Source: Corynebacterium kroppenstedtii DSM 44385
GTDB taxonomy: Bacteria > Actinomycetota > Actinomycetes > Mycobacteriales > Mycobacteriaceae
Assembly: GCF_000023145.1 (NCBI RefSeq)
Contig: NC_012704.1
Coordinates: 1,674,001-1,738,000 of the forward strand
Reading direction: 5' to 3'
Length of the DNA stretch: 64,000 bases
Part shown: piece by piece, positions 39,065 to 49,900 of the stretch
Layout of the letters: each line of letters opens with the position of its first letter
How positions within the stretch are numbered: the stretch's first letter is position 1
Notes under the pieces: generated by a model
What the model was told of the DNA's origin: nothing
Seen by the model: the letters and a program-made list of their open reading frames with translations, nothing else
The model's database searches: none
Translations under genes and position numbers: made by a program

Positions 39065-40231
39065 TTACTCCGGGTTCTCAAATGAGTCAAGGGGCTGGGA
39101 ACTCGGCTCATCATTTTCGACGGCGACGTCACTCCCCTTGGGCTTCTTGACTGGGGTCGTGTTGTCAGAAGACGTGTTGTCAGGCTGAGCCGCTGCGAAG
39201 TTGTGTTTCGTGTTCTTCGCGCGCTCTGATTTCCTATGATTCCGCCATGCGGTCACACCCACGACGAGCCCGATGACGATGGGAACCCACATCCTCGGAT
39301 GGTCAATAAGGAAAACAACCCAGTCCGGCAGTGTGATGTGCGGAAGCGGGATTGACGGTAGATTCCAATCTGGCCACGGAATGCGAGGCCATGAAATATG
39401 CGGCCACGGGATACGTGGCAATGATATCGACGGCCACGGAATATTGAAGTCAGGCAATAAACCGAGAAGCCAATCCATTATTCGGCCGAGGAGCGGAAGA
39501 ACAATGAAGACAAAGATCGCCCATCCAGCCTTCGATGTGCCCGCGATCATGGGATAGAGAAATCCCTTCCAGGGCGATTCTTGCATCGCCGCAAATCGAC
39601 GTGCCGACCGGGAGTCTGCAGGCGGTTCAAGGGCTAAAACAGTGTCCTTGTCTTCCTTGTAGAAAGCCGACATGAGCTCCCCCAAAGGGGTCACGTCAAC
39701 CTGAACACGTGGTTTCTCTCTGGACGAATAACGTTGGGTGTATTCACCGGGCTTGAGGGGTTTCTCAGCGGGCAACACATATTTCGAAACTTTCTCTAAA
39801 CGGTCATACGGCTTATCTTCAATCTCGAGGAGTAATCCCTTAGATCCCGCCGCTTCCCATCGTTCAAGAATGCTTTTTGCTCTACCGCCGACTCTCCCCC
39901 ACTTCGTGATCCACTCGACTCGCCGAATCACCGAAGTCCTCATGTTGCGCGAAGATTCCGCGGATGATTGGACAACTTGTACTTGATCCCGCCGCTTGTT
40001 TTCTTCCTTATCCTTAGGGGCGTCCTTCTCTTTTTCGGCACCCTTCGAGTCCCCTTTACCCTTTGTGTCCTTCTCTTTCCCGTCCTCGTCTTTGTCGTCG
40101 GTGATGATCTCCGGCCAACCTGCGTCGATAGTGCGCAAATGTTCGGGAGTAGCGATGGTTAACTTGATAGCACCACGGGTCGGATGCTGGGCAGTCCAGA
40201 CTTCGGGAGCGAACAGATCTGAGTCCCCCAT
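39065..40231 (-). CDS. membrane protein with IPWP-repeat loop
   Basis: 388 aa from MGDSDLFAPE, with GGGAGGAGT upstream. About residues 50-85 are a charged Lys/Asp/Glu run (KDEDGKEKDTKGKG). One helix (GWAIFVFIVLPLLGRIMDWLL, ~235-256) and a second (WVPIVIGLVVGVTAW, ~315-330) flank a ~45-residue segment of near-repeats (IPWPSISLPR, IPWPHISWPR, IPWPDWNLPS, IPLPHITLPD). The tail is polar. Function unknown. It lies between smpB and ssrA on the same strand but 86 bp after smpB, and no trans-translation role is evident. Confidence 0.7.
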   Translation of the reverse strand: MGDSDLFAPEVWTAQHPTRGAIKLTIATPEHLRTIDAGWPEIITDDKDEDGKEKDTKGKGDSKGAEKEKDAPKDKEENKRRDQVQVVQSSAESSRNMRTSVIRRVEWITKWGRVGGRAKSILERWEAAGSKGLLLEIEDKPYDRLEKVSKYVLPAEKPLKPGEYTQRYSSREKPRVQVDVTPLGELMSAFYKEDKDTVLALEPPADSRSARRFAAMQESPWKGFLYPMIAGTSKAGWAIFVFIVLPLLGRIMDWLLGLLPDFNIPWPSISLPRIPWPHISWPRIPWPDWNLPSIPLPHITLPDWVVFLIDHPRMWVPIVIGLVVGVTAWRNHRKSERAKNTKHNFAAAQPDNTSSDNTTPVKKPKGSDVAVENDEPSSQPLDSFENPE

Positions 40232-40317
40232 CAGTACTCCTCCCTCGAGTGGGCCAGCACAGCTAAGTTTTTTCATACTCAATCACATCTGGCCAGCAAT
40301 TACCCCAAAACCGGCCC

Positions 40318-40869
40318 CTAGCCTGTAAGGCCCTTCACGCGCCTACCAAGCGCACGAGTTGCTTCCCGCTCTTCGGTCCGGCGCTTGATATCTTGGCGAC
40401 GGTCATAATCCTGCTTACCGCGGCCCAGAGCTAATTCCACTTTCAACTTCCCATCGGAAAAATAAAGGCTCAACGGAATCAGCGTGTTATTGCCGTCGCG
40501 CACCTTGCCCATGATGGAATCAATCTCATTGCGGTGGAGCAGCAACTTTCGCGTTCGCCGGGGCGAGTGGTTTGTCCAGTGCCCCTTCGAGTACTCCGGA
40601 ATGTGGAGGTGCCGCAACCACACTTCGCCATCGTCAATCGTCGCGAATGAATCAATTAACGACGCTTTCCCCTCGCGCAACGACTTCACCTCGGTCCCGA
40701 CGAGCTGAATCCCGGCTTCCCACGTATCGAGGATGGTGTAATCGTGACGCGCCCGTCGGTTAGTAGCAACAACCAACCGCTTATTCGCGTTCTTTTTCGA
40801 CACCTTCGACTGGGCTTTCTTCTTACCCTTAGCGGCCCCGTGGTCAACTAAAGTCGCTTTTTTCGCCAC
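40318..40869 (-). CDS. smpB: SsrA-binding protein SmpB
   Basis: 183 aa, with a 30-residue Lys-rich N-terminal extension (KKKAQSKVSKKNANKR) beyond the usual 155-160 aa. Core: NRRARHDYTILDTWEAGIQLVGTEVKSLREGKASLIDSFATI, HIPEYSKGHWTNHSPRRTRKLLLHRNEI, and the C-terminal basic tail KQDYDRRQDIKRRTEEREATRAL that enters the ribosome mRNA channel. It delivers tmRNA to stalled ribosomes. Part of the minus-strand run prfB-ftsE-ftsX-smpB. Confidence 0.96.
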   Translation of the reverse strand: MAKKATLVDHGAAKGKKKAQSKVSKKNANKRLVVATNRRARHDYTILDTWEAGIQLVGTEVKSLREGKASLIDSFATIDDGEVWLRHLHIPEYSKGHWTNHSPRRTRKLLLHRNEIDSIMGKVRDGNNTLIPLSLYFSDGKLKVELALGRGKQDYDRRQDIKRRTEEREATRALGRRVKGLTG

Positions 40870-40912
40870 GTCGAACTCCTCACAACTACGTTCCCATTAT
40901 CGACACAGTGCG

Positions 40913-41815
40913 CTAATCTCTCACATACCAGCGCAACGTTGCTTGCGCGGTAATGGCCGCAAACACCACGCCCACAATAATGATGATCGGCGACACCATT
41001 CCAATATCGGCTAAAGTCAGCCGCGCAATCAAACGAGAATCATACAAGCTCTTCAGCGTCTTATCGAGAACAAATTCCTTGCCCAAGATAAGCCCACCGA
41101 TTGCCACCAGCGATCCCATGAACGATGCCAACACCGCTTCCAGGACAAACGGGACTTGGGTAAACCAGCGAGTGGCACCTACCATCCGCATGATCGTTGT
41201 TTCTTGTCGTCGGGAATAAGCCGCAATTTGCACCATGTTCACGATCAAGAAGACCGCAGCAATGGCCTGCACAAATGCCACCACGAAGGTCGCAGTTCTA
41301 ATGGCATTGAGATTATTCGTGGCACCACGGAGGTCATCGACCTGATCAACGACTTCAGAGACCTGCGGCATATCCTTCACGCCATCAAGAGGCTTCGTAT
41401 TCAGCGGGTCTTTCAGCCGCACGTGCAAGGCAGCGGGCAAAGCATCGGGGCTCGTATCTGCTACGAGACGGGGGTCGGAGTCCTGGAACAGCTCCTTGAA
41501 ATGCTCATAAGACTGCTCGCGGCTACGGAATGTCACCGATTCCACACCGTCGTCGGACTTCAGCTTGTCCTGAACTTCCTTACATTCCGTGCTGGAACAG
41601 TTCTTGTCATTGGCCGAAATGTTGTCATCAAGCTGGACCATGACCTCAACGCGATCCAGGTAAATGTCCTTGGTTTTTGCCGTCACAGAAGTCACCAAGA
41701 ACCCAGTGGCCAGCAAAGCCAACGAGATCGCCGTCGTAATAATCATAGCGATAGTCATCGTCATGTTACGGGTCAGGCCCGAAAATGCCTCGCGAAAAAC
41801 GAATCTAGTCTTCAT
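40913..41815 (-). CDS. ftsX: cell-division ABC permease FtsX
   Basis: 300 aa. Four membrane helices: one near residue 20-40 and three at the C-terminus (FVVAFVQAIAAVFLIVNMVQI, VLASFMGSLVAIGGLI, IIIIVGVVFAAITAQ). An extracellular domain of ~120 residues lies between, holding two Cys in DKNCSSTECKEV. With FtsE it controls peptidoglycan hydrolases such as RipC at the septum. The start lies 11 bp after the ftsE stop. Confidence 0.95.
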   Translation of the reverse strand: MKTRFVFREAFSGLTRNMTMTIAMIITTAISLALLATGFLVTSVTAKTKDIYLDRVEVMVQLDDNISANDKNCSSTECKEVQDKLKSDDGVESVTFRSREQSYEHFKELFQDSDPRLVADTSPDALPAALHVRLKDPLNTKPLDGVKDMPQVSEVVDQVDDLRGATNNLNAIRTATFVVAFVQAIAAVFLIVNMVQIAAYSRRQETTIMRMVGATRWFTQVPFVLEAVLASFMGSLVAIGGLILGKEFVLDKTLKSLYDSRLIARLTLADIGMVSPIIIIVGVVFAAITAQATLRWYVRD

Positions 41816-41826
41816 TGAGCCCTCCC

Positions 41827-42516
41827 CTACTTTCCGACGCCATACAGACCACGGGCATCGTCACGAACGAGCTTTCCAGAATGGAGCTCCAGCACACGCT
41901 GCCGCATGGCATTCACAGCGCCGGCATCATGTGTCGACATAATCACCGTCGTCCCCATCTGGTTGATGCGGTTGAGCAGCGTCAAGATGTCGGCACTGGT
42001 GTCCGGGTCAAGGTTGCCGGTGGGCTCGTCGGCAAGAAGAACTAAAGGACGGTTGACTGAGGCTCGAGCGATAGCGACGCGCTGTTGCTCACCACCGGAG
42101 AGCTCATTGGGCATACGATTGCGCTTGCTCCCCAACCCCACAAGGTCAAGCACTTCCTTCACTCGCTTATCAATTGCCGAGCGTCGTGTCCCAATCACTT
42201 CCAGGGCGAACGCGACATTGTCGTAGACATTCTTCTTCGGCAGCAGCCGAAAGTCCTGGAACACGTAGCCCACCTTTTGGCGTAGCTGGGGCACCTTTTT
42301 CCTAGGCAATTTATTGACGTGGAAATCCTCAACCCACAACTCCCCGCTACTGACATTCTGTTCCTTCAACATCAGCTGAAGGAAGGTGGATTTGCCGGAT
42401 CCCGACGGTCCAATCAGGAAGACAAATTCGCCTTTGTCAATGGTCACAGAGACGGCATCCAGGGCCGGGCGGGTGGACGTCCGGTACATCTTGGTAACCG
42501 CGTCATACTTAATCAC
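41827..42516 (-). CDS. ftsE: cell-division ATP-binding protein FtsE
   Basis: 229 aa. Walker [10 protein letters not shown] near residue 36, signature [14 protein letters not shown], Walker [12 protein letters not shown], and H-loop [22 protein letters not shown] is FtsE-like. It drives FtsX. Directly upstream of ftsX and 68 bp downstream of prfB. Confidence 0.96.
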   Translation of the reverse strand: MIKYDAVTKMYRTSTRPALDAVSVTIDKGEFVFLIGPSGSGKSTFLQLMLKEQNVSSGELWVEDFHVNKLPRKKVPQLRQKVGYVFQDFRLLPKKNVYDNVAFALEVIGTRRSAIDKRVKEVLDLVGLGSKRNRMPNELSGGEQQRVAIARASVNRPLVLLADEPTGNLDPDTSADILTLLNRINQMGTTVIMSTHDAGAVNAMRQRVLELHSGKLVRDDARGLYGVGK

Positions 42517-42584
42517 GCAGCCAGACTAACGCACTACTGGGACAATTGGTAACCCCTGTTGTGAATGTGAATCATGTGAGAAAG

Positions 42585-43724
42585 CTAGTTATCGTCGTCG
42601 CCGCGCTGCTGAGCCATCCGCCACCGGATCCCGGCCTCCAGAAAGCCATCAAGGTCCCCATCCAGCACCTTCGACGGATCATTGACCTCATAATTCGTGC
42701 GCAAATCCTTCACCATCTGGTACGGATGCAGCACATAAGAACGCATCTGGTTCCCCCAAGAATTAGACCCATCCCCCTTCAGCGCGTTCATCTCCGCCTG
42801 CTCTTCTTCACGTTTCCGATCCAAGAGCTTCGCGGCTAACACCCGCATCGCCGACGCCTTGTTCTGGATCTGAGATTTTTCGTTCTGGCACGTCACAACA
42901 ATCCCGGTTGGAATATGTGTCAACCGCACGGCCGAATCCGTCGTATTCACCGACTGCCCACCCGGACCCGAAGACCGGTACACATCAACCCGTACGTCAT
43001 TCTCATCAATATCAATATGGTCAGTTTTCTCCACGACGGGCAACACCTCGACCTCAGCGAACGATGTTTGCCGACGCCCCTGGTTATCAAAAGGACTGAT
43101 CCGAACGAGACGGTGAGTCCCCTGCTCAACAGACAGCTGACCATACATGTAATCGCCATGCACAATGAACGTAGCGGACTTGATACCAGCCTCTTCGGCG
43201 TACGAAATGTCAAACACGTCAATCTTGTGCCCATGCTGTTCCGTCCACCGCGTGTACATGCGCATCAACATCTCCGCCCAGTCCGCAGCATCCACACCAC
43301 CTGCAGCTGACCGAATATTAACGACGGCCTCACGCTCGTCGTACTCCCCCGACAGCATCGTCTGAACCTCAAGAGATTCGATCTCGTGGCGCAAGGTTTC
43401 ACGCTCGCTATCAGCCATCTCTCGCGCTTCGTCGGCAGCGTCGGTATCGCCTGCCTCGGTGGCATCGTCGGCAAGCTCATACATCACGGGCATATCGTCG
43501 ACACGCTGGCGCAACGTCGTAACTTTCTTGATCTGCGCTTGCACATGGCTCAGTTTCGACGTCACCTGTTGGGCGTGATCGGGGTCATCCCATAAGGAGG
43601 GATCGGACGCCTGTGCTTCAAGTTCGCGCACCTGATCCTTGAGGTCATCGACGTCCACCACTTTTTCGATGGTCGTCAGGGTGGAGTTGAGGTCTTCGAG
43701 ATCTTGAGAAACGTCCGGATTCAC
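42585..43724 (-). CDS. prfB: peptide chain release factor 2
   Basis: 379 aa from the GTG at 43724 ([12 protein letters not shown]). The RF2 stop-codon reading motif SPF ([15 protein letters not shown]) and the peptidyl-transferase GGQ ([14 protein letters not shown]) are present. Unlike the E. coli gene it has no programmed frameshift; the whole frame is open, as is usual in actinobacteria. It terminates at UGA and UAA. It heads the run to ftsE, ftsX and smpB and is divergent from the phosphatase gene. Confidence 0.95.
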   Translation of the reverse strand: MNPDVSQDLEDLNSTLTTIEKVVDVDDLKDQVRELEAQASDPSLWDDPDHAQQVTSKLSHVQAQIKKVTTLRQRVDDMPVMYELADDATEAGDTDAADEAREMADSERETLRHEIESLEVQTMLSGEYDEREAVVNIRSAAGGVDAADWAEMLMRMYTRWTEQHGHKIDVFDISYAEEAGIKSATFIVHGDYMYGQLSVEQGTHRLVRISPFDNQGRRQTSFAEVEVLPVVEKTDHIDIDENDVRVDVYRSSGPGGQSVNTTDSAVRLTHIPTGIVVTCQNEKSQIQNKASAMRVLAAKLLDRKREEEQAEMNALKGDGSNSWGNQMRSYVLHPYQMVKDLRTNYEVNDPSKVLDGDLDGFLEAGIRWRMAQQRGDDDN

Positions 43725-43771
43725 GTGGGTAATCCTAACAGTGTGTCGCAAGGGTAGTGCACAATAAGAGT

Positions 43772-45580
43772 ATGGAATCTTCGGAGGAGCAGGTACCGCA
43801 CACCATGACGGAGATGGTCAGCGCGCTGGCTAAAACCTTCGCCATTGCCCGCGAGGGGGTGGATGACCAACGGCTGGCACGCGACATTGTGTACAACGCT
43901 GGGCGCTTAGCGTGGCGTTTGCGTGAGGGAAAGCAGGCTCGCGGCGGGTTGGCCACGGAGTACAAAACGTCGGTGTCTGACGTTGTGACCGAGGCTGATC
44001 GGGCGGCGGAGCAATTTGTTGCTGAGGCGCTGGAACTATTGCGTCCCGACGATGGCGTCGTCGGTGAAGAAGGAGCGTCACGGCCCTCGAAGTCTGGACG
44101 CGTGTGGGTGATCGATCCGGTCGATGGGACCTACAACTTCACTCGCGGATCTGATTACTGGTGTTCGGCGATTGCGCTGGTAGAAGGCAGCGACGGTAGC
44201 CCGGAGGCCGTTGCGGAGAATCCCGACCGGCTGATTTTGGGGGCCGTCCACCGCCCGGCGATGGGATATACGTGGATAGGCGGGCCCTCGATCCCCACCA
44301 CTCTGGACGACAAACCGCTGCCACGGCTTGATGCCACGAATCACTCGGCAGATCACGAGTGTTTGGGCACGTATTTGCACCCCACTTTTATGAAGCAGCC
44401 AGGAATCAGATCGGCGTGGATGGCCGTCGTCGAAGAGTTCGCTAGTGTGCGGATGCTGGGGTCTGGATCGGTCGATCTAGCGTCGGTGGCACATGGTGAA
44501 CTGGGCGCATGGGTTCAGCACTCGGTGAAATCGTGGGATTGGCTTCCGGGTAAAGCACTAGTCGAAGGTGTCGGGGGAACGGCCCACCGTGTTGATGCCC
44601 AGGGAGTGACCTGGTCTATCGCTGGGCCCACGGCTGTCGTTGACACGATTGACCAGGCGCTTCGTACCGGTGGGACTAGTTCACCTGCTTCGTCTACCGC
44701 TGCCCCCGCCAGTTCATTTATTGCCGACGAGGGCGAGAGTGCGGATTCTGCTCGTGAGGACCCTTTGCCGTGGGCGAGCAGTGCATATGGCGAGGACGTT
44801 GATCGCGCTCTTCGGCTGGCAGATGCGGCCGACGCGATCACGATGAAGCGATTCCTCTCCTCCGAGTTGCAAGTCAGCGCAAAACCCGATATGACCCCTG
44901 TGTCCGACGCGGACTTGGACACTGAGCGCGCCCTCCGTGGGCTATTGAGTACGGAGTGTCCTGATGACGAGGTTCTTGGGGAGGAGTTCGGTGGCGAGCC
45001 GGTATTGCCGGGCCGCCAATGGGTGATTGACCCCATCGATGGGACGAAGAACTATGTTCGCGGGGTTCCCGTGTGGGCAACGCTCATTTCGTTGATGGTG
45101 GACGGCTACCCGAAGGTTGGCGTTGTGTCCGCCCCTGCTCTCGGCCGCAGATGGATTGGGATCACAGGTGAAGCTGCCTGGGCTCTTGGTAACGGCACCG
45201 CGTCGAGTAGCGCACTGCGGAAACTATCGGTGTCCACGGTGAGCAATGTGGGCGATAGCTCGATCTCCATGTCATCGCTTGAAGGGTGGAAAGATCGGGG
45301 TTTGCGCGAAGCGTTCGTATCACTTACCGACGACGCCTGGCGCTTGCGTGGGTTCGGCGATTTTTACTCCTACTGCCTGGTGGCCGAAGGTGCCGTCGAC
45401 ATCGCCGCTGAACCGGAAGTATCGCTGTGGGATTTAGCGGCGCTGGTGCCCGTCGTTGAAGGGGCTGGTGGAACATTTACATCCCTTGCTGGTGAGTCCG
45501 GCCCGCAAGGCGGCGATGCTCTGGCCACGAACGGTCTTCTCCATGAGGCCGCCCGGCGTCGGTTAACTGATCAGCGTTAA
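43772..45580 (+). CDS. fused inositol monophosphatase / HisN-like phosphatase
   Basis: 602 aa from [11 protein letters not shown] 43805 is an alternative. Two full inositol-monophosphatase-family domains in one frame. Domain 1 (~20-290): [38 protein letters not shown] Ser/Ala-rich linker of ~45 aa follows. Domain 2 (~340-600): [42 protein letters not shown], which resembles corynebacterial histidinol-phosphatase HisN. Both have the metal-binding Glu/Asp sets. As I recall, in C. glutamicum these are two neighbouring genes (impA and hisN). Domain 2 would do the last phosphatase step in histidine synthesis. Confidence 0.8.
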   Translation: MESSEEQVPHTMTEMVSALAKTFAIAREGVDDQRLARDIVYNAGRLAWRLREGKQARGGLATEYKTSVSDVVTEADRAAEQFVAEALELLRPDDGVVGEEGASRPSKSGRVWVIDPVDGTYNFTRGSDYWCSAIALVEGSDGSPEAVAENPDRLILGAVHRPAMGYTWIGGPSIPTTLDDKPLPRLDATNHSADHECLGTYLHPTFMKQPGIRSAWMAVVEEFASVRMLGSGSVDLASVAHGELGAWVQHSVKSWDWLPGKALVEGVGGTAHRVDAQGVTWSIAGPTAVVDTIDQALRTGGTSSPASSTAAPASSFIADEGESADSAREDPLPWASSAYGEDVDRALRLADAADAITMKRFLSSELQVSAKPDMTPVSDADLDTERALRGLLSTECPDDEVLGEEFGGEPVLPGRQWVIDPIDGTKNYVRGVPVWATLISLMVDGYPKVGVVSAPALGRRWIGITGEAAWALGNGTASSSALRKLSVSTVSNVGDSSISMSSLEGWKDRGLREAFVSLTDDAWRLRGFGDFYSYCLVAEGAVDIAAEPEVSLWDLAALVPVVEGAGGTFTSLAGESGPQGGDALATNGLLHEAARRRLTDQR

Positions 45581-45662
45581 CCCGTCGCTACCGATCGCGA
45601 CGCAATGTGCCCCGGCGCGCCAGGCCACGCGCGACATACCACGAGGCGTCAAGCGGACGATG

Positions 45663-46580
45663 CTACCCCAGCCGGAATCCGTTTCCAGGGCCGGCCGTTG
45701 CGTTGAGCGAATTCAATATGGCCTGCATGTCGATAACATCGGTCGGAGTGAAGAACGGACCCTGCGCGGGGAAGCGGCAGGAAATAGGCCCCGGGCTTCC
45801 TTCAACAAGTCCAACAATTCTGTTACCCAGTAGAACGGGCGCTCCAGAGTCACCGTGTGTTGCACACACTTGCGTGAGATAGTGCGAATCTGCGGGCGCC
45901 TCCCACGATTGCCCGCATGTCCAGCCGGTAGAGATACCGTTCTTGCACAATTGAACGCCCGGCGCAACACCGCTACCACCGATGCCGTCGGCTGTGACTT
46001 GTCCATATGATGACGACACTCGAGCATTGTCTTTGAGCTCGATGACGGAATACTTGGGGTTCTCACTAGTGCGGACGACGGTACCTGATACTCCAACATC
46101 CTGCGAGTCCATCGAGGTCACCGGGCTTCCGACCGGTCCGCAGTGCCCAGCGGTAATAGCCATAGCCCGCCCATTAGAGTCGTGGCCAGCTGCAGTGACC
46201 GTACAAATCGCGTTACCCACAAATACCGGGGTTCCCGGGCCGTAGAGGGAAATTCCCTGTTTCGCGAGCTCTACTGCCTCAGTGGGTGCCGGTGGAGAGG
46301 GGAAATAAACGCCTTGAATTCGGTGCTCGCCAGCCATTCCGGTCTGCGCGAGGATGTCGTCGAAAAGGCCATACTCCGTCGCGGGCACAACGTCGGATGT
46401 TGTAGCTGCAACGTCGGAGTCACCGTCGTTAGCTATTGATGACTCGGAAGAGGCCAGAGTATCTGCCAGAGTATCGGCTGGCGCGTCCGATGCATGCGCT
46501 ACCCCGCCAACACCGACACACAATGCCGCCGAGGCGAGTACCGCCAATCCAGCACGACTTACTGAGTTAACGAAAGACAT
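45663..46580 (-). CDS. secreted trypsin-like serine protease (S1)
   Basis: 305 aa from MSFVNSVSRAG; AAGGA lies 7 bases upstream. A signal peptide (SRAGLAVLASAALCVGVGGVAHA) is followed by a ~50-residue pro-region, then the chymotrypsin-like fold: catalytic His in ITAGHCGPV, probable Asp in VIELKDNARV, Ser in THGDSGAPVLLG. Four later Cys can form disulfides. It belongs to the exported S1 proteases common in corynebacteria. Substrate unknown. No partner genes; it ends 82 bp from the convergent phosphatase. Confidence 0.85.
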   Translation of the reverse strand: MSFVNSVSRAGLAVLASAALCVGVGGVAHASDAPADTLADTLASSESSIANDGDSDVAATTSDVVPATEYGLFDDILAQTGMAGEHRIQGVYFPSPPAPTEAVELAKQGISLYGPGTPVFVGNAICTVTAAGHDSNGRAMAITAGHCGPVGSPVTSMDSQDVGVSGTVVRTSENPKYSVIELKDNARVSSSYGQVTADGIGGSGVAPGVQLCKNGISTGWTCGQSWEAPADSHYLTQVCATHGDSGAPVLLGNRIVGLVEGSPGPISCRFPAQGPFFTPTDVIDMQAILNSLNATAGPGNGFRLG

Positions 46581-46926
46581 TACGACATCCTTGCTGTACA
46601 TGTCCGTTTATACCGGATCGAAAACCACTGGAATAGATCCAGAAAACATGGCTACACAGGTAATACCCCATGCTGTGCCAAGCTCAGTATATCCCCCTAT
46701 TCACAGCATTCCCCTATCTTCTATGCAACAAATTAATAACATTGTGGCAACGTCACGTTGAAGATGCACGAGGCTGCTTCTACAGGGGCTACGATCAAAT
46801 CCGTCTCCCGCTCCGACTGGGTCACATGCGGCAACATTGGTCCTATCGGCGCGTATGTGGTCGGCGACCAAAGTGCGTTAGACTTTGCACTCTGCCATCT
46901 CACTCACGAGCTAAACGAAACCTAGA
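46581..46926. other. divergent intergenic region
   Basis: 346 bp between the protease and acyltransferase starts. It must hold two promoters. Nothing specific is recognised; AT-rich stretches lie near 46690 and 46725. Confidence 0.25.
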
Positions 46927-49900
46927 ATGCGTCTTCCAAAACTCTCACCTGCAGGTTTGGGCAAAGCTACCCGCCGAGCGGCACAAGCGGTGCAATCCGC
47001 TGCTCAACAGGGAGGATCCTTGTTGAGGTCTGCCTCCACCATCGGTAACTCACCGAGACCTAGCCAGTCCGCAACGGCTCAGCAGTCCGATTCTGAGCTA
47101 GGTCAGTCCGGTTCTTCTGCTTCATCCGCGACTTCCGCGAGCGCGTCATCCGGAGCCACTGCGACGGGATCGTCCGAGGGTGAATCGTCCAAGGCTGGAT
47201 CGTCTGCGAACGGCTCCTCTACTGCCAGCTCCCCGACGACACGCTCATCCGGTTCGGCAAAAAGTGGTTCATTGGCCACATCACAACAATCGACGACGCC
47301 TGACGACGAAACTGCTAACAAACCCGGACGCGCAGGTAACAGCGGCGAGCGGCAAGGCCGTGGTGAGATTCGACGCCACGAGAGCCGGAACGACGGTCAC
47401 GCCGGTGTAGAGACGCATTTTTCTGTTTCTTGCACGTCAACGCCCGTGAGTGCGCGACGTCGTACCTCGGCGTCACAGAGCTCAACTCGTGAGAGCGGCA
47501 CACCATCTTTTCGGCACGTCGGCCGTGCTCCGGCCGGTGCTCGTCGTTTAGCTGACACACGGACTACTCCTTCAGGAACATCCGGGATCACGGGTGCAGG
47601 GTCCGTCGGGAAGAAAAATGCTGGGCGCAGCCGTGGTGTGGGATCATCTCTGTCACGCTCACACAGATCGTCTGAGGTTAATGGTGGTCTACGGCCGTCA
47701 TTACGACGTCCGAAACCGCAGGTCTCGGGGTCCAGACCAGACGCATCAGTCTCCGCTGAGCCACGTGATACTCGGCCTAAGGGTTCGTCAGATAAAAAAT
47801 CCGCACAGGCGACCCGTGCCAAGAAGGACCGTGCGAAGAAAACCGGCAGCGCGCCGGTAAAGAGAAAAACGGACGCCACACAAGACAAAGCGGACGCAAC
47901 ACAAGCGTACCCTGCCGATGAAGACGCGAGGGCTTCACAAGAAAATGCTGCAGCCCCACAAGAAAGTGCGAAGGCTTCAGGATCAGAAAAAGCATTTGAG
48001 GGAACTACTCCCGAGGTAAGCCGAAAGGCGCCTGCTCCCCCGAAACCATCTACAGCGGATTATGTCCCCGTCGAAGTCCCACGGTCCACCGGAATATCGC
48101 GCTTTACACAGGGCACCGCACTTCCACAGCGGATCGAACCGCGGTCGAAGCGCAAATCAAGCAAGGGACGCCGAAAGAAATCATCGCGGGCAGAGTCATC
48201 GCGGGCCGGCGTGTCCGCATCCCCGTCGAAAGCTGGATCGCAAGGCGTTAGTTCTTCCGCGGGAGCACCGTCGGCAAGAACTCAAACCGCGGTCGCACCA
48301 CAGCCCAGCCCGGCCAGAGGCAAGGCCTCCACCGCGAAAAAGACGTCGGCGAAGGACAGTCCGACAGGGATTAGACATGTCCCCGGGATTGATGGGCTCC
48401 GTGGGCTCGCCGTTATTTCAGTGGTGATTTACCACCTTTTCGGCAATGTACTGCCCGGCGGTTATCTGGGCGTCGACGTGTTCTTCGTGCTCAGTGGATT
48501 CCTCATCACTTCCCTGCTGCTTAGGGAATTCGTTTATTCCCGCACGATTAGCCTGAAGAACTTCTGGATACGCCGTGTGAGACGTATTGCCCCCGCAGCC
48601 ATCAGCACTCTCGTCATTTGTGCAGCTATTGCGGGAGTAATCGGTGGCGACGTCAATGTGAACCTGGGCAGACAGTTCTGGTCGTCAGCACTCTTTGTGA
48701 ACAACTGGGTTCAGATTGCCCACTCGCAGAGCTATTTCGCTCAGTCTGAGCTGCCGATTTTTGCTCACTACTGGTCCCTCTCGGTTGAGGAACAGTTCTA
48801 CATTATTTGGCCGCTTATCGTTTCGCTGCTCCTTGTGATCCTGCGCAAAACACCGCGACTGGTCGGGAAGCTAGCCCTCGCTGGCGCCGTCATCTCTGCA
48901 GGAGCGATGGCCATCATTGTCAACCCCGGGCACGACGCAACCCGCGTCTACTACGGCACCGACACCCACGCATTCGGGCTGCTCATCGGCGCGGCTTTGG
49001 CGTCGATCACCATTTCGTCGTCAATGGAAAAACGTGGCGACACCTGGGGATACCGCGAGGGACTCCTGCAGCATGGCCGGATCTTAAGTCTTTTGGCGAT
49101 CCCCGCGCTCGCGGTACAGATCTTCTATTTCTTCTGGCTGGGTGACCAAGACACCTTCACGTATCGCGGTGGCCTCATCAGCAGTTCGTTGATCGTTGCC
49201 ATCATCATTGCGTCCGTCGTGCGGAACACTGGCCCGGTCGCGGCCATTTTCCGGAACAAGGTTTTGCGGCACCTCGGGTTCATTTCGTTCTCACTGTATT
49301 TGTGGCACGTCCCGGCCAATCTGTTCGTCGTGTCGCTGTTCCAGGATTACGAGTGGGGACGGAAGAAATGGATCACGGGGCTCATCGCGATCGTCATTTC
49401 GTTAGTTGCGGCTGAGCTGAGCTTCCGCTTCATTGAGACACCGATCCGCCGATACGGGTTCATCGAAAGTACACGCAAACTCAGCTACGCGATCTTCGGA
49501 GAGCGTTCCACCAGTCGGCAACGGTTCGGCGGCGCGATGGTGCCGGCAGCCATGATCCTGTGCTGCGTCTTCGCGGGCCTAGCTATTCACAACACCAGCC
49601 ACGGAACCGCGCTGGAATCCGAGTTGGAGCGTTTACAAGCGGAAAACCGCTCCGAGCGGGGTGCCGTCAAACCGGCTCCCAAAGTCGTGACACATGACAT
49701 GCCTAAAGACGGGTCGAATATCAACGCGATTGGCGATTCGGTGATGCTCGCCTCCCAGGCCGAGCTGCAAAAGCGCTTCCCCGGCATCGACATCAACGCC
49801 GAGGTTTCCCGCCACTACCAGGCGGCCCCCGCGATCATTGCCGACCTCAAAGCACAAGACGCGCTGCGTCAATTCGTCTTCCTGGGGTTCGGTACGAATG

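Noticed and set aside
42585-43751. Programmed frameshift in prfB
   Set aside because: The gene is one open frame; no in-frame early TGA exists.
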